Source: Spirulina sp034932185
Lineage (GTDB): Bacteria > Cyanobacteriota > Cyanobacteriia > Cyanobacteriales > Spirulinaceae
Length of the DNA: 64,000 bases
Reading direction: 5' to 3'
NCBI RefSeq assembly: GCF_034932185.1
Contig: NZ_JAYGHW010000093.1
Location: 1-64,000, forward strand
Part shown: positions 33,328 to 40,733 of the stretch, piece after piece
Layout of the letters: each line of letters begins with the position of its first letter
Numbering within the stretch: the first letter of the stretch is position 1
Position numbers and translations under genes: made by a program
The notes under the pieces: generated by a model
What the model saw: only the letters and a program-made list of their open reading frames with translations
Told to the model about the DNA's origin: nothing
Database searches by the model: none

Positions 33328-33863
33328 GCCCCGACCTCCTCGGTGGCGTTTTCGGCCCGTTGGAGAATATCCAAGAGGGCAACGCCTAAATCCAATTCGG
33401 AAACACCGAGGGGATCGTAGCGAATCACCAAGGAGGTCGCAGCAGCGTTGAGGCGTACCCCTAAAACCCGCGCTTCAGCGGTGAGGAGGCTGGTGAGGCG
33501 TTTTCCAAAGGCCTGATCCGTGAGCAGGCGGGGAATTTTGAGGCGGAGGCGGCCGGGGACATTGTGAACAATCGTGTAGTCTTCGGTGGCGACCCCGTTA
33601 GCGGTTGTTGGGTTGGGAGCGGTGGCGGCGGGAAGAGCGGGGCTATGGGCCTGTTTTTTCAATTCCGCTAACATTTGGCGAGTGAGGGCGGCGATCGCCA
33701 AGTTAGCCAGCAATCCCTGAGCGCCCCGCAATTGGAGCCGACTCGTCAGAAACAAGCCTGTCAGCACGGGTAAAATCGTGGCCACTTCGCCATAGGTTTC
33801 CAACCATTCACCAAGGCGAGCCGCCACGTTCAGGGTTGGGGAAGCGTTATCAAGGGTTTCCAT
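33324..33863 (-). CDS. HMA2-domain protein, partner of the P-type ATPase
   Basis: This 179-residue protein has hydrophobic segments (YGEVATILPVLTGLFLTSRL and GAQGLLANLAIAALTRQML) followed by a Pro/Ala linker. Its C-terminal ferredoxin-like domain (YTIVHNVPGRLRLKIPRLLT to the end) is the HMA_2 type. The domain lacks the CxxC metal ligands of classical HMA domains. It ends 4 bp inside the ATPase gene, so translation is coupled. The set HMA2-ATPase-DUF5132 recurs in bacteria with atypical P1B pumps; the HMA2 protein may act as an accessory or docking subunit. Confidence 0.82.
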   Translation of the reverse strand: METLDNASPTLNVAARLGEWLETYGEVATILPVLTGLFLTSRLQLRGAQGLLANLAIAALTRQMLAELKKQAHSPALPAATAPNPTTANGVATEDYTIVHNVPGRLRLKIPRLLTDQAFGKRLTSLLTAEARVLGVRLNAAATSLVIRYDPLGVSELDLGVALLDILQRAENATEEVGA

Positions 33864-33968
33864 GGTGGTTCAGGGGAGGGGGTGGGATTCTGCCCAGTCC
33901 TCGTTATTGAGATTAATTTTTAATTAGGTTAGCAAAAAATGGGAAATGGGGAACGGGGAATGGGGAAT

Positions 33969-33993
33969 GGGGCGAAAAAATTTTCGCCCCTAC
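33969..33993. repeat. Short GGGGCGAAAA palindrome and flanking GGGGAATGGG tract
   Basis: A 25-nt derivative of the GTAGGGGCG family lies between the HMA2 gene start and the end of the DUF3153 gene. It is preceded by a low-complexity run of GGGGAATG-type heptamers (about 33940-33972). Confidence 0.7.
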
Positions 33994-34007
33994 AGGGGAT
34001 CCTGCGC

Positions 34008-34811
34008 TTAGTCGGGGCGGAAGCGATTTTTTAAGCCGATGCCCACTACTACGAGGGCAATAATTACCACCGTCCCCAGCCCCAAACTACTGGGGAGCCA
34101 AAACACCGCTTCAATGTAGTTGAGTTGCCCCGGTTGCAGTTGCCAGAGGAGATGATTCCCCACCTGCTCGACGGGAATTTGTGGGTTAATGGCCCGCGCC
34201 CCCCAGGGGGTAGCGAGGCTAAATTCTAAATTGAGCAGGGAGTTGGTGTTGAGTAACTGTTGGCGATTCGCGTTAGCGTACCCATCGCCACTCAATCCCC
34301 CCAAACTCCGCAAATCCACCTCTAACCGGAGGCGATCGCGCTCCAACAGCAGTAAATTACTCTGGGTCAAGCCCAAACTGGCGGAAAGTTCGACAATCTC
34401 CTCCCCTTGGGCCGCTGCTCGCTGTTCGGGGGTTTGCTCCGTGGGGTTGAAAAATTGATTAAATTTGCGGTTGAGTTCCGCCCCATTGCTAAAGGGAATT
34501 GTCAGCGTCAGGCGGCGATCTGAAACCCGCTCGACTTTCCCCTGGAGGGATTTGGCCCGCTGTTCGAGGGTTTTGAGCCAGGTTTTCACTTCCCCCTGAC
34601 TAAAACTGGTGAGTTGTTCCCCTAGCTCAATTTCTTGGCTAATATAGCCGGCAAACTGCCCCTGAAACGTCACGCCCACATCGTAGCGGACACAGCCCGA
34701 CAGCAACAGAGCGCAAAGCAGGAGGAAGCCTAAATAATGGAGGCGCGAGCTTACCCACCGCCGCAACTGTCGCCCAACGTTTTTGCCCATCATCCCCCAC
34801 TGCTCCATCAC
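34008..34811 (-). CDS. DUF3153 lipoprotein
   Basis: This is a 267-residue cyanobacterial/plastid family protein. An N-terminal signal helix ends in the lipobox LLSGC, followed by a DUF3153 domain (VRYDVGVTFQGQFAGYISQE, then RRLTLTIPFSNGAELNRKF) and a C-terminal membrane helix (LGTVVIIALVVVGIGLKNRF). The family is conserved in oxygenic phototrophs with unknown function. An AGCGTACC-type repeat is embedded in the coding sequence at 34262-34289 and reads as DGYANANR in frame. The exact start among several ATGs is uncertain. Confidence 0.82.
   Translation of the reverse strand: MMEQWGMMGKNVGRQLRRWVSSRLHYLGFLLLCALLLSGCVRYDVGVTFQGQFAGYISQEIELGEQLTSFSQGEVKTWLKTLEQRAKSLQGKVERVSDRRLTLTIPFSNGAELNRKFNQFFNPTEQTPEQRAAAQGEEIVELSASLGLTQSNLLLLERDRLRLEVDLRSLGGLSGDGYANANRQQLLNTNSLLNLEFSLATPWGARAINPQIPVEQVGNHLLWQLQPGQLNYIEAVFWLPSSLGLGTVVIIALVVVGIGLKNRFRPD
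34262..34289 (+). repeat. AGCGTACC-core hairpin inside the DUF3153 gene
   Basis: A 28-nt element with GGCGAT/ATCGCC ends and the CGCG..AGCGTACC core lies within coding sequence without breaking the frame. The ends differ from the copy at 30384 but remain complementary. Confidence 0.65.
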
Positions 34812-34894
34812 GAAAAATCTCTATCTTATTAAATCAAGACCGGGGCGATTACCACCAAGGAAAGGGTTCACCTTTTAGGATAGGGAGGTTTGTT

Positions 34895-35353
34895 TTGATT
34901 ACAAACTTTCTTATGGCTCCACAACTGATCGGATTGTTAATCGGTGGTTTACTCCCTGCCTTAGCCTATGGCATTTCTGGCCTGTTGGCGAAGGTCAGCA
35001 CGAATATGGGGATGTCTGTCGGGGGGCATTTGATTTGTATTGGCGTGATGGTGAGCTTCGTGGGGGTGGTGATGCAGGGGATTTTGCCGGGGCCGTTGCC
35101 GTCGGGAGGGGCGATCGCCTCTTCCTCCATTTATGGACTGTTTTGGGGTGTAGGTACTGGCGGCGTTGCCCTAGGGCTGATCCGCTATCAAGCTCCCCTC
35201 TCCAAACTCGCCCCCCTCTACAACATGAATACGCTGATCACCGTCGTTCTCGCCCTCTTGGTTTTTGCTGAATGGCAGAATGTGGACGCGGTGAAATTGG
35301 GGATCGGCGCGTTATTGGTGGTGATTGGGGGGGTTTTGGTTTCCCTCGCTTAG
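34895..35353 (+). CDS. Half-size EamA/DMT-type membrane protein
   Basis: This 152-residue protein has four to five helices: the first LIGLLIGGLLPALAYGISGL, then VGGHLICIGVMVSFVGVVM, SSIYGLFWGVGTGGVALGLI and TLITVVLALLVFAEWQNV with a final helix. It matches one half of a drug/metabolite (EamA) transporter, so it would function as a dimer. The start is decided by the ribosome binding site: AGGGAGG at 34882-34888 is 6 bp before a TTG (34895), while the first ATG (34913) is 24 bp away, so a TTG start is likely. Substrate unknown. Its stop overlaps the convergent bioD stop. Confidence 0.75.
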   Translation: MITNFLMAPQLIGLLIGGLLPALAYGISGLLAKVSTNMGMSVGGHLICIGVMVSFVGVVMQGILPGPLPSGGAIASSSIYGLFWGVGTGGVALGLIRYQAPLSKLAPLYNMNTLITVVLALLVFAEWQNVDAVKLGIGALLVVIGGVLVSLA

Positions 35354-36033
35354 GGAAAAAGGCGTTCTAGATCCAACTGAGCCGCCACTTGGGCTAAGGT
35401 GGCGAGATTGCGGCGATCCGCGTGATCTAAATAGGGCAATGTCCCCAAAACCGGCGTTTGGGTGAGGGATTCCAATAGATCTACCGGAGTCCAGTCTGCC
35501 AACTGTTGCGGCGTAACCGGCTGAACGCAACTGAGGACTAACCCCCGGACGGGCAATTTCAGGGAACGGGCTAGGGCAATATTGGCCACGGTTTGGGCGA
35601 TCGCCCCCAACTGCACCGGCACAACTAGCACCGTTTCCCAGCCCCACATCGCCGCCACATCCCCCACCGTTAGCTCCAACGTCACCGGAGAACCCAAGCC
35701 CCCCACTCCCTCAATTAACACCATCGGGTAATCCTGTGCCAGTTGCTGATAAGCCTGCCAAACCACCGCCAGATCCACCGTTTTTCCCTCCTGCACCGCC
35801 GCCAACGGGGGGGCAATGGGGGCCGAAAACTGCAACGGCACAAGGGTTTCGGGAGCTTGGGGCAATGTGAACAATTCCCGGTAATGCTCCCCATCCCCCG
35901 GCCCCGACTGCATCAACTTCATCAATCCCAAGGTTTGGGGGTCACGGTAGCGATGCCAATAGGCGACTAATGCTGTGGTGAGGACGGTTTTGCCTACGTC
36001 GGTATTGGTGCCGGTGATGATCAGGGGAGGCAT
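35350..36033 (-). CDS. bioD: Dethiobiotin synthetase
   Basis: BioD makes dethiobiotin from 7,8-diaminopelargonic acid, CO2 and ATP. The ATG at 36033 gives MPPLIITGTNTDVGKTVLTT, the standard N-terminus with P-loop GTNTDVGKT. Other markers are LMKLMQSGPGDGEHY (substrate lysine), VLIEGVGGLGSPV and VLVVPVQLGAIAQTVANIAL. Its length of 227 residues is normal. The frame continues nine codons upstream, but those are not conserved. No other biotin genes are in the window. Confidence 0.93.
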   Translation of the reverse strand: MPPLIITGTNTDVGKTVLTTALVAYWHRYRDPQTLGLMKLMQSGPGDGEHYRELFTLPQAPETLVPLQFSAPIAPPLAAVQEGKTVDLAVVWQAYQQLAQDYPMVLIEGVGGLGSPVTLELTVGDVAAMWGWETVLVVPVQLGAIAQTVANIALARSLKLPVRGLVLSCVQPVTPQQLADWTPVDLLESLTQTPVLGTLPYLDHADRRNLATLAQVAAQLDLERLFP

Positions 36034-36085
36034 GGTTTTGGGGGGATGGGGAACGGTCAACAGAGAACAGGCTGGAAAATCAAAA

Positions 36086-36159
36086 ATCCATCCCCCCCTT
36101 TTTAAGGGGGGTTAGGGGGGATCCATTTCCCCCCTTTTTAAGGGGGGTTAGGGGGGATC
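36086..36159. repeat. Two tandem 35-nt CCCCCCTTTTTAAGGGGGG units
   Basis: Two direct copies of a 35-nt unit (ATCCAT, then a C-rich/T-rich/G-rich palindrome, then GTTAGGGGGG) lie 35 bp apart, upstream of bioD and downstream of the UbiB-like gene. The same palindrome type is common between cyanobacterial genes. Confidence 0.85.
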
Positions 36160-36183
36160 GAGTTTGGGCTTAGGGGCGATCGC

Positions 36184-37842
36184 CTATTTCATTTGGCCGC
36201 CGGAACGCCAAATGCTGATAATTAAGCCAAAACCCAATAGCGTTGCTGCCGAAAATAGAATAGCACTGATGATCGATAATTGTGGCAAGGGGGTATTGCG
36301 GGCAATCAAAGCCGCGCCGATCAACAGCGAACCCACGACGATACTGTAGGCAAGGCGATTGGCAGAATTTTCAATCCCTTGGCGAATTGACCCCAAATCA
36401 CGGATTTTTAAATTCCATTGCAACGTTTCCGAACTAACCCGATCAAGGATGACCTCCATCTGACGGGGGGTTTGCAACCCTAGGGATTTCACATCTAAGG
36501 CCATCCGCAACAATGTTGGCAACGGGTCATCTCCCAAAAGTTGCCGACTGAATAAATCCGTCATCAGCGGCTTAAATTCATCCAGTAAATTCACCTCCGG
36601 ATAAAATCCCCGTGCTACCCCTTCTAGGTTCGCCAAACTCTTGGCGTAGAGGCCCATGTTGCCCGGTAAGCGAATTTTATTGCGCCGCGCCACCTGCAAA
36701 ATCTCATAAAACGCCTCACTGAAATTAATATTCGAGAGGCTAATGTCGTAATACTTCCGCAACATCCGATCAAAATCCACCTCTAGCTTGGCAAGATCGA
36801 CAGGATAGGGGGATTCTGAAAGTTCAACGGTCAACTGGCTACAGCGTTTGGCATCAATATGGACGATCGCCAGCAACAATTCAACCAAAATATACTGGGT
36901 GCGGGGGTCGAGGCGGCCAATCATGCCGCAGTCGATCAGGGCAACGCGATCGCTCTGCAAATAGAAAATATTGCCAGGGTGGGGATCCGCATGGAAAAAG
37001 CCATCAATAAACATTTGCTGGAAAAAGGCCCGAAATAAGAGCGTGGCAATTTGTTGCCGTCGCCGCAACTCTCCCCCCGTATTGCTATCGAGGGGTACAA
37101 TTTCCGCCTCTAGAATTGGGCCGCCTTCGAGCCATTCCATCACCAATAGCTTTTCACTGGTGAGGTTTTGGTAAATAGCGGGAATCACCAATTGGCGGGT
37201 ATCAAACCAGCGGCTTTTGGATAAATTGCGCCGCAGTTGCTCTGTAAATGCCGCCTCTTTGCGAAAATCTAACTCCGCTTTCAGCGCCGAAGTAAATTCA
37301 TCAGCTAACGAAATAATGTCGTAATCCTGACCAAAATCCGTCGCCGCCACCAACTCCGCCACGCCTTTAATTAACACCGTATCCTGGCGGACGATCTTTT
37401 CAATGCCCGGACGTTGCACCTTCATGGCCACCTCTTGGCCGTTGTGGAGCGTGGCGCGGTAAATTTGGGCGATGGAGCCAGCGGCGATCGGCGTAGTATT
37501 AATCGTGCTAAAGACTGCATCGATGGGCTGATGCAGTTCTTGGCGCAGGAGCGTTTCAATTTCACTCCAGGGGACGGTGGGGACTTTCGCTTGTAAAGCG
37601 GTGAGGGCTTCGATGTAGCGGGGGGGCATGACATCGGGGCGAGTGCTGAGGATTTGTCCCAACTTGACATACACCGGCCCCAGTTCCACGAGAATATTGC
37701 GCAACACCTCCGGCGGGGGAATTTGGGGTTCCGCTTTTGTGCCGCCGGTTAAGAGACCGCGCATATAGTCCCAGCCATTGCCCAGGACGATTTCTAAAAT
37801 TTCCCGTTGGCGGGATGTATTTTGGGTGAGGGCCAGAACCAT
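36184..37842 (-). CDS. ABC1/UbiB (AarF) family atypical kinase
   Basis: This 552-residue protein of the ABC1K family supports quinone or prenyl-lipid metabolism in plastids and cyanobacteria. The family-specific KxGQ motif appears as YVKLGQILSTRPDVMP (about residue 60) and the Ala-rich loop as IAAGSIAQIYRATL. The catalytic lysine is in VAMKVQRPGI, the ExD-type motif in ELDFRKEAAF and the catalytic loop in FHADPHPGNIF. A DCG instead of DFG follows in ALIDCGMIGRLD. Two C-terminal membrane helices (RLAYSIVVGSLLIGAALIA and ISAILFSAATLLGFGLIIS) anchor it. Confidence 0.92.
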   Translation of the reverse strand: MVLALTQNTSRQREILEIVLGNGWDYMRGLLTGGTKAEPQIPPPEVLRNILVELGPVYVKLGQILSTRPDVMPPRYIEALTALQAKVPTVPWSEIETLLRQELHQPIDAVFSTINTTPIAAGSIAQIYRATLHNGQEVAMKVQRPGIEKIVRQDTVLIKGVAELVAATDFGQDYDIISLADEFTSALKAELDFRKEAAFTEQLRRNLSKSRWFDTRQLVIPAIYQNLTSEKLLVMEWLEGGPILEAEIVPLDSNTGGELRRRQQIATLLFRAFFQQMFIDGFFHADPHPGNIFYLQSDRVALIDCGMIGRLDPRTQYILVELLLAIVHIDAKRCSQLTVELSESPYPVDLAKLEVDFDRMLRKYYDISLSNINFSEAFYEILQVARRNKIRLPGNMGLYAKSLANLEGVARGFYPEVNLLDEFKPLMTDLFSRQLLGDDPLPTLLRMALDVKSLGLQTPRQMEVILDRVSSETLQWNLKIRDLGSIRQGIENSANRLAYSIVVGSLLIGAALIARNTPLPQLSIISAILFSAATLLGFGLIISIWRSGGQMK

Positions 37843-37938
37843 AAATTTTTCAAACAGCCGGAAGGGGTTAAGGGACGGGAATCGATCCCGACTTGCCTCT
37901 GTTTTAGCGCGTTTTGGACTCCCCTTGAGTCCTTTTCC

Positions 37939-39801
37939 CTAACGACGGGCGGTGATCAATTCCCGATAGATTTGGGCTTTTTCTTGGTATTCGTGGATTT
38001 TGCCTTGGGCGATCGCCCCCGCTCGCGTATTGGGGGGGATTTCTTCCAGGAGGGCGATCGCCCCCTTAAACTGTTGGCCCATGGCTAAATCATAGGCAGA
38101 TTGTAACTGCACCATTGCCCGCACATCCTGCTTGGCTTGATATTCCTGCAATTTCGGCTCTACCTGTTTACCCACTTGGGTATGGGGGGAAATTTGATAA
38201 AGGAAGGCCAAGGCGCGGGTAAAGTCCCGTTCTTGGGCGGAACGGAAGGCTTGGGCCATCAACCGTCGCGCCTCATCTTCCGCACGGGGTCGGGCCGCTT
38301 CTACTAAGGGATGGACTTTTTGCCGCCAGTAGTAGATATCTGGCAATTGGGCCGCCGTATTTAGCACCGTTTGCCATTGACGCGCCCCGAGGGCGGTTTC
38401 TGTGGCTTTCATCAACTGGGTGGCCTTCTCCCATTCCCCTTGCCACTGTTGAATCGCCGCTTGGGATTGCTCATAGCGAACGCTATCGCGGGGAATGGAG
38501 CGGGCGAGGGCGATCGCCTCCGTCAGTTGTCCCCGTTGGATCGCCTGCTGGGCTGCCTGCCAAGCCTCCTCACCGGGGTCGGTATTCGTGGCACTGATCA
38601 GGGCATAATAACCCAGGGCAATGGCAAACACATTGAGCACACCAATCACGATCCCCATCCGCATCAGCAGTTGCAATGTAGAGACGGGGGCTTCTTGGGT
38701 CAAACGCGGTAACTCAGCGATTGTCGTGGTATGGGCAATCACCCCCGGTTTTTCGATCTCCAGGGGCTGATCCGGGAGTGGATCGGGATTGAGGTTGCTA
38801 TTTTCCAGCGGGGTTGCAGGTTTTGGGGTCTTGGGCAAAGGAACGAGGGCATTCACCGAGATGCCTTGCCAGCGCTCATTGAGGGCGTGATGGGCGAGCG
38901 ATCGCAATGGCTCTAAATCCTTCAAAACCTCGGTGGTTGTCGCATAGCGGTCTTGGGGATGATATTCCACCAACCGGGTTAAAATAGCCGCCAACGGCTC
39001 CACATAGGCGGGCGGCGGGCTGGCTTCAGTCCAGGGCTGCCATTGAATTTTCTGGGTTTTCGGGTGGTGGCGCAGATGGCTCACCTCTAACCCGGTGAGT
39101 AATTCAAGGGCGATAATGCCCACGCTGTAGAGGTCACTACTGGGATAAACCTTACCCCGCAGTTGCTCGGCGGCCCCATAGCCGGAAGGGCTGACAGCGC
39201 CGGGATAGCTGGGAAACGTGGTAAATTTCGAGGGATGGCTCGATGGGGTTTGCAGCAGTTGCGCTGCGCCAAAATCCAGCAGCACCAACTTGCCATCTTT
39301 GCTACGCCGCATGATGTTATTGGGTTTTAAATCCCCATGGACAATGCCGTGGCGATGGACAAATTCGAGGATCAGCAGTAAATCCCAGAGGAAATAAACC
39401 ACCTGAGCCGACCGCTCTAGGGCATCATTGTGGCGAATGATCGCCAACTCTTGGGTAAAAGCAGACCCAGCAATATATTCCTGCACCAGGAAAAAGCCTT
39501 GATTTTCCTCAAAACAGTTGAGAAATTGGGGAATCTGGGGGTGAACACCGAGGCGTTTGAGAAATTCTGCCTCATTGAGAAATAGCCGCCGACTGGTTTT
39601 CACCAAGTGGGGATAGGTGTTGTGGGAGAGGTAATATTTAACGGCACATTGAGCACGAGTCGGGTCAAGGGTATCTTGGGCTAGATAGATTTGCCCGAAG
39701 GCCCCGGAACTCAGCACCTGAATAATTTTGTATCGGTGGTGCAAGAGTTGTCCGCAGGTGGGATAGTTGACAGTGGTGGGGTTCAACAAGGCTCTTGACA
39801 A
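37939..39801 (-). CDS. Membrane-anchored Ser/Thr protein kinase
   Basis: This 620-residue kinase has its catalytic domain at residues about 22-300: glycine loop VLSSGAFGQIYLAQD, ATP lysine in CAVKYY, catalytic loop VHGDLKPNNIM, LLDFGAAQ and GYGAAEQLRG. HGD replaces the usual HRD, so it belongs to the non-RD type. A transmembrane helix (MRMGIVIGVLNVFAIALGYY) is near residue 385. The outer or C-terminal part is a helical, Gln/Ala-rich repeat domain with recurring RGQLTEAIALARSIP-like units, possibly TPR-like. Signal and target are unknown. It is divergent from the peroxiredoxin gene. Confidence 0.9.
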   Translation of the reverse strand: MSRALLNPTTVNYPTCGQLLHHRYKIIQVLSSGAFGQIYLAQDTLDPTRAQCAVKYYLSHNTYPHLVKTSRRLFLNEAEFLKRLGVHPQIPQFLNCFEENQGFFLVQEYIAGSAFTQELAIIRHNDALERSAQVVYFLWDLLLILEFVHRHGIVHGDLKPNNIMRRSKDGKLVLLDFGAAQLLQTPSSHPSKFTTFPSYPGAVSPSGYGAAEQLRGKVYPSSDLYSVGIIALELLTGLEVSHLRHHPKTQKIQWQPWTEASPPPAYVEPLAAILTRLVEYHPQDRYATTTEVLKDLEPLRSLAHHALNERWQGISVNALVPLPKTPKPATPLENSNLNPDPLPDQPLEIEKPGVIAHTTTIAELPRLTQEAPVSTLQLLMRMGIVIGVLNVFAIALGYYALISATNTDPGEEAWQAAQQAIQRGQLTEAIALARSIPRDSVRYEQSQAAIQQWQGEWEKATQLMKATETALGARQWQTVLNTAAQLPDIYYWRQKVHPLVEAARPRAEDEARRLMAQAFRSAQERDFTRALAFLYQISPHTQVGKQVEPKLQEYQAKQDVRAMVQLQSAYDLAMGQQFKGAIALLEEIPPNTRAGAIAQGKIHEYQEKAQIYRELITARR

Positions 39802-39976
39802 AGAACAACAATTGCTTTCTTCTTTCGGGGCAAAATAATCTTGTCCGGACGGTTCAAGGGGAGGCGATCGCCCTCAGCGCACCCATGGCCCCTGAGTTGT
39901 CACCATCGATGCAATTTGATTCAATAAAGCAAGACCCTGGGGGCAAACCCCGATTTTGAGAGGAGCGAGTATAGAG

Positions 39977-40570
39977 ATGGAAGGATGCCTGCGTGTTGGC
40001 CAACCGGCCCCGGACTTCACCGCCACGGCTGTTTTTGAGCAAGATTTTAAAACAGTGAAGTTGTCGGACTATCGCGGTAAATATGTGGTGCTGTTTTTCT
40101 ATCCCCTCGATTTTACGTTTGTTTGCCCCACGGAAGTCACGGCTTTTAGCGATCGCGCCGATGAATTTAAAGCCTTGAGCACGGAACTGTTTGGCATTTC
40201 CGTCGATAGTGAGTTTGCCCATTTGGCCTGGATTCAAACCGATCGCAAGGAGGGCGGCGTGGGGGATATTGCCTATCCCCTCATTTCTGATCTAAAAAAG
40301 GAAATTAGCACCGCCTATAATGTGCTTGATCCTGAGGCGGGGGTGGCCCTGCGGGGGCTATTCATCATCGACAAAGATGGCATCATCCAACACGCCACGA
40401 TTAATAATCTTTCCTTTGGCCGCAGTATTGACGAAACGCTGCGCACGCTCAAGGCGGTTCAGCACGTCCAAGCCCATCCCGCTGAGGTTTGTCCGGTGGG
40501 TTGGCAGGAGGGGGATAAAACGATGATTTCCGATCCGAAAAAATCTAAGGTTTATTTTTCCGCTGTTTAG
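39977..40570 (+). CDS. 2-Cys peroxiredoxin
   Basis: This thiol peroxidase reduces H2O2 and alkyl hydroperoxides using thioredoxin-derived electrons. The peroxidatic Cys is in FYPLDFTFVCPTEVTAFSDR and the resolving Cys in HPAEVCPVGWQ, the arrangement of typical 2-Cys enzymes. The GGLG-like and YF regions of the sensitive type are not prominent (KSKVYFSAV at the end has YF). The ATG at 39977 follows AGGAG and gives MEGCLRVGQPAPDFTATAVF. The frame is open seven codons further. The length of 197 residues is normal. Confidence 0.95.
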   Translation: MEGCLRVGQPAPDFTATAVFEQDFKTVKLSDYRGKYVVLFFYPLDFTFVCPTEVTAFSDRADEFKALSTELFGISVDSEFAHLAWIQTDRKEGGVGDIAYPLISDLKKEISTAYNVLDPEAGVALRGLFIIDKDGIIQHATINNLSFGRSIDETLRTLKAVQHVQAHPAEVCPVGWQEGDKTMISDPKKSKVYFSAV

Positions 40571-40577
40571 AGGGGGA

Positions 40578-40727
40578 GGGCGCAAGCGTTGCGCCCCTAC
40601 GGGTTTACTCGTGCCATGGCTCTGCCATGGCATGATTGACGGCGGCTCTGCCGCCTGTGGAGGCAGAGCCTCCAGGGAGACGTTCCTTGGCGGAGCCAAG
40701 GAACGAGGGAACGAGGGGAACGAGGGA
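40578..40727. repeat. Array of five different palindromes and GAACGAGG direct repeats
   Basis: In 150 bp are hairpins GGGCGCAAGCGTTGCGCCC (40578-40596), TGCCATGGC..GCCATGGCA (40612-40632), GGCGGCTCTGCCGCC (40641-40655), GGAGGCAGAGCCTCC (40659-40673) and CGTTCCTTGG..CCAAGGAACG (40681-40705). Three GGGAACGAG-type direct repeats follow. The central CTCTGCC or GGCAGAG occurs in most. The array separates the convergent peroxiredoxin and SNF2 helicase genes. Confidence 0.88.
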
Positions 40728-40733
40728 AATCGG

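Noticed and set aside
36086..36159. Possible CRISPR array
   Set aside because: Only two adjacent copies of a 35-nt palindromic unit, with no spacer-like intervening sequences and no cas genes in the window.
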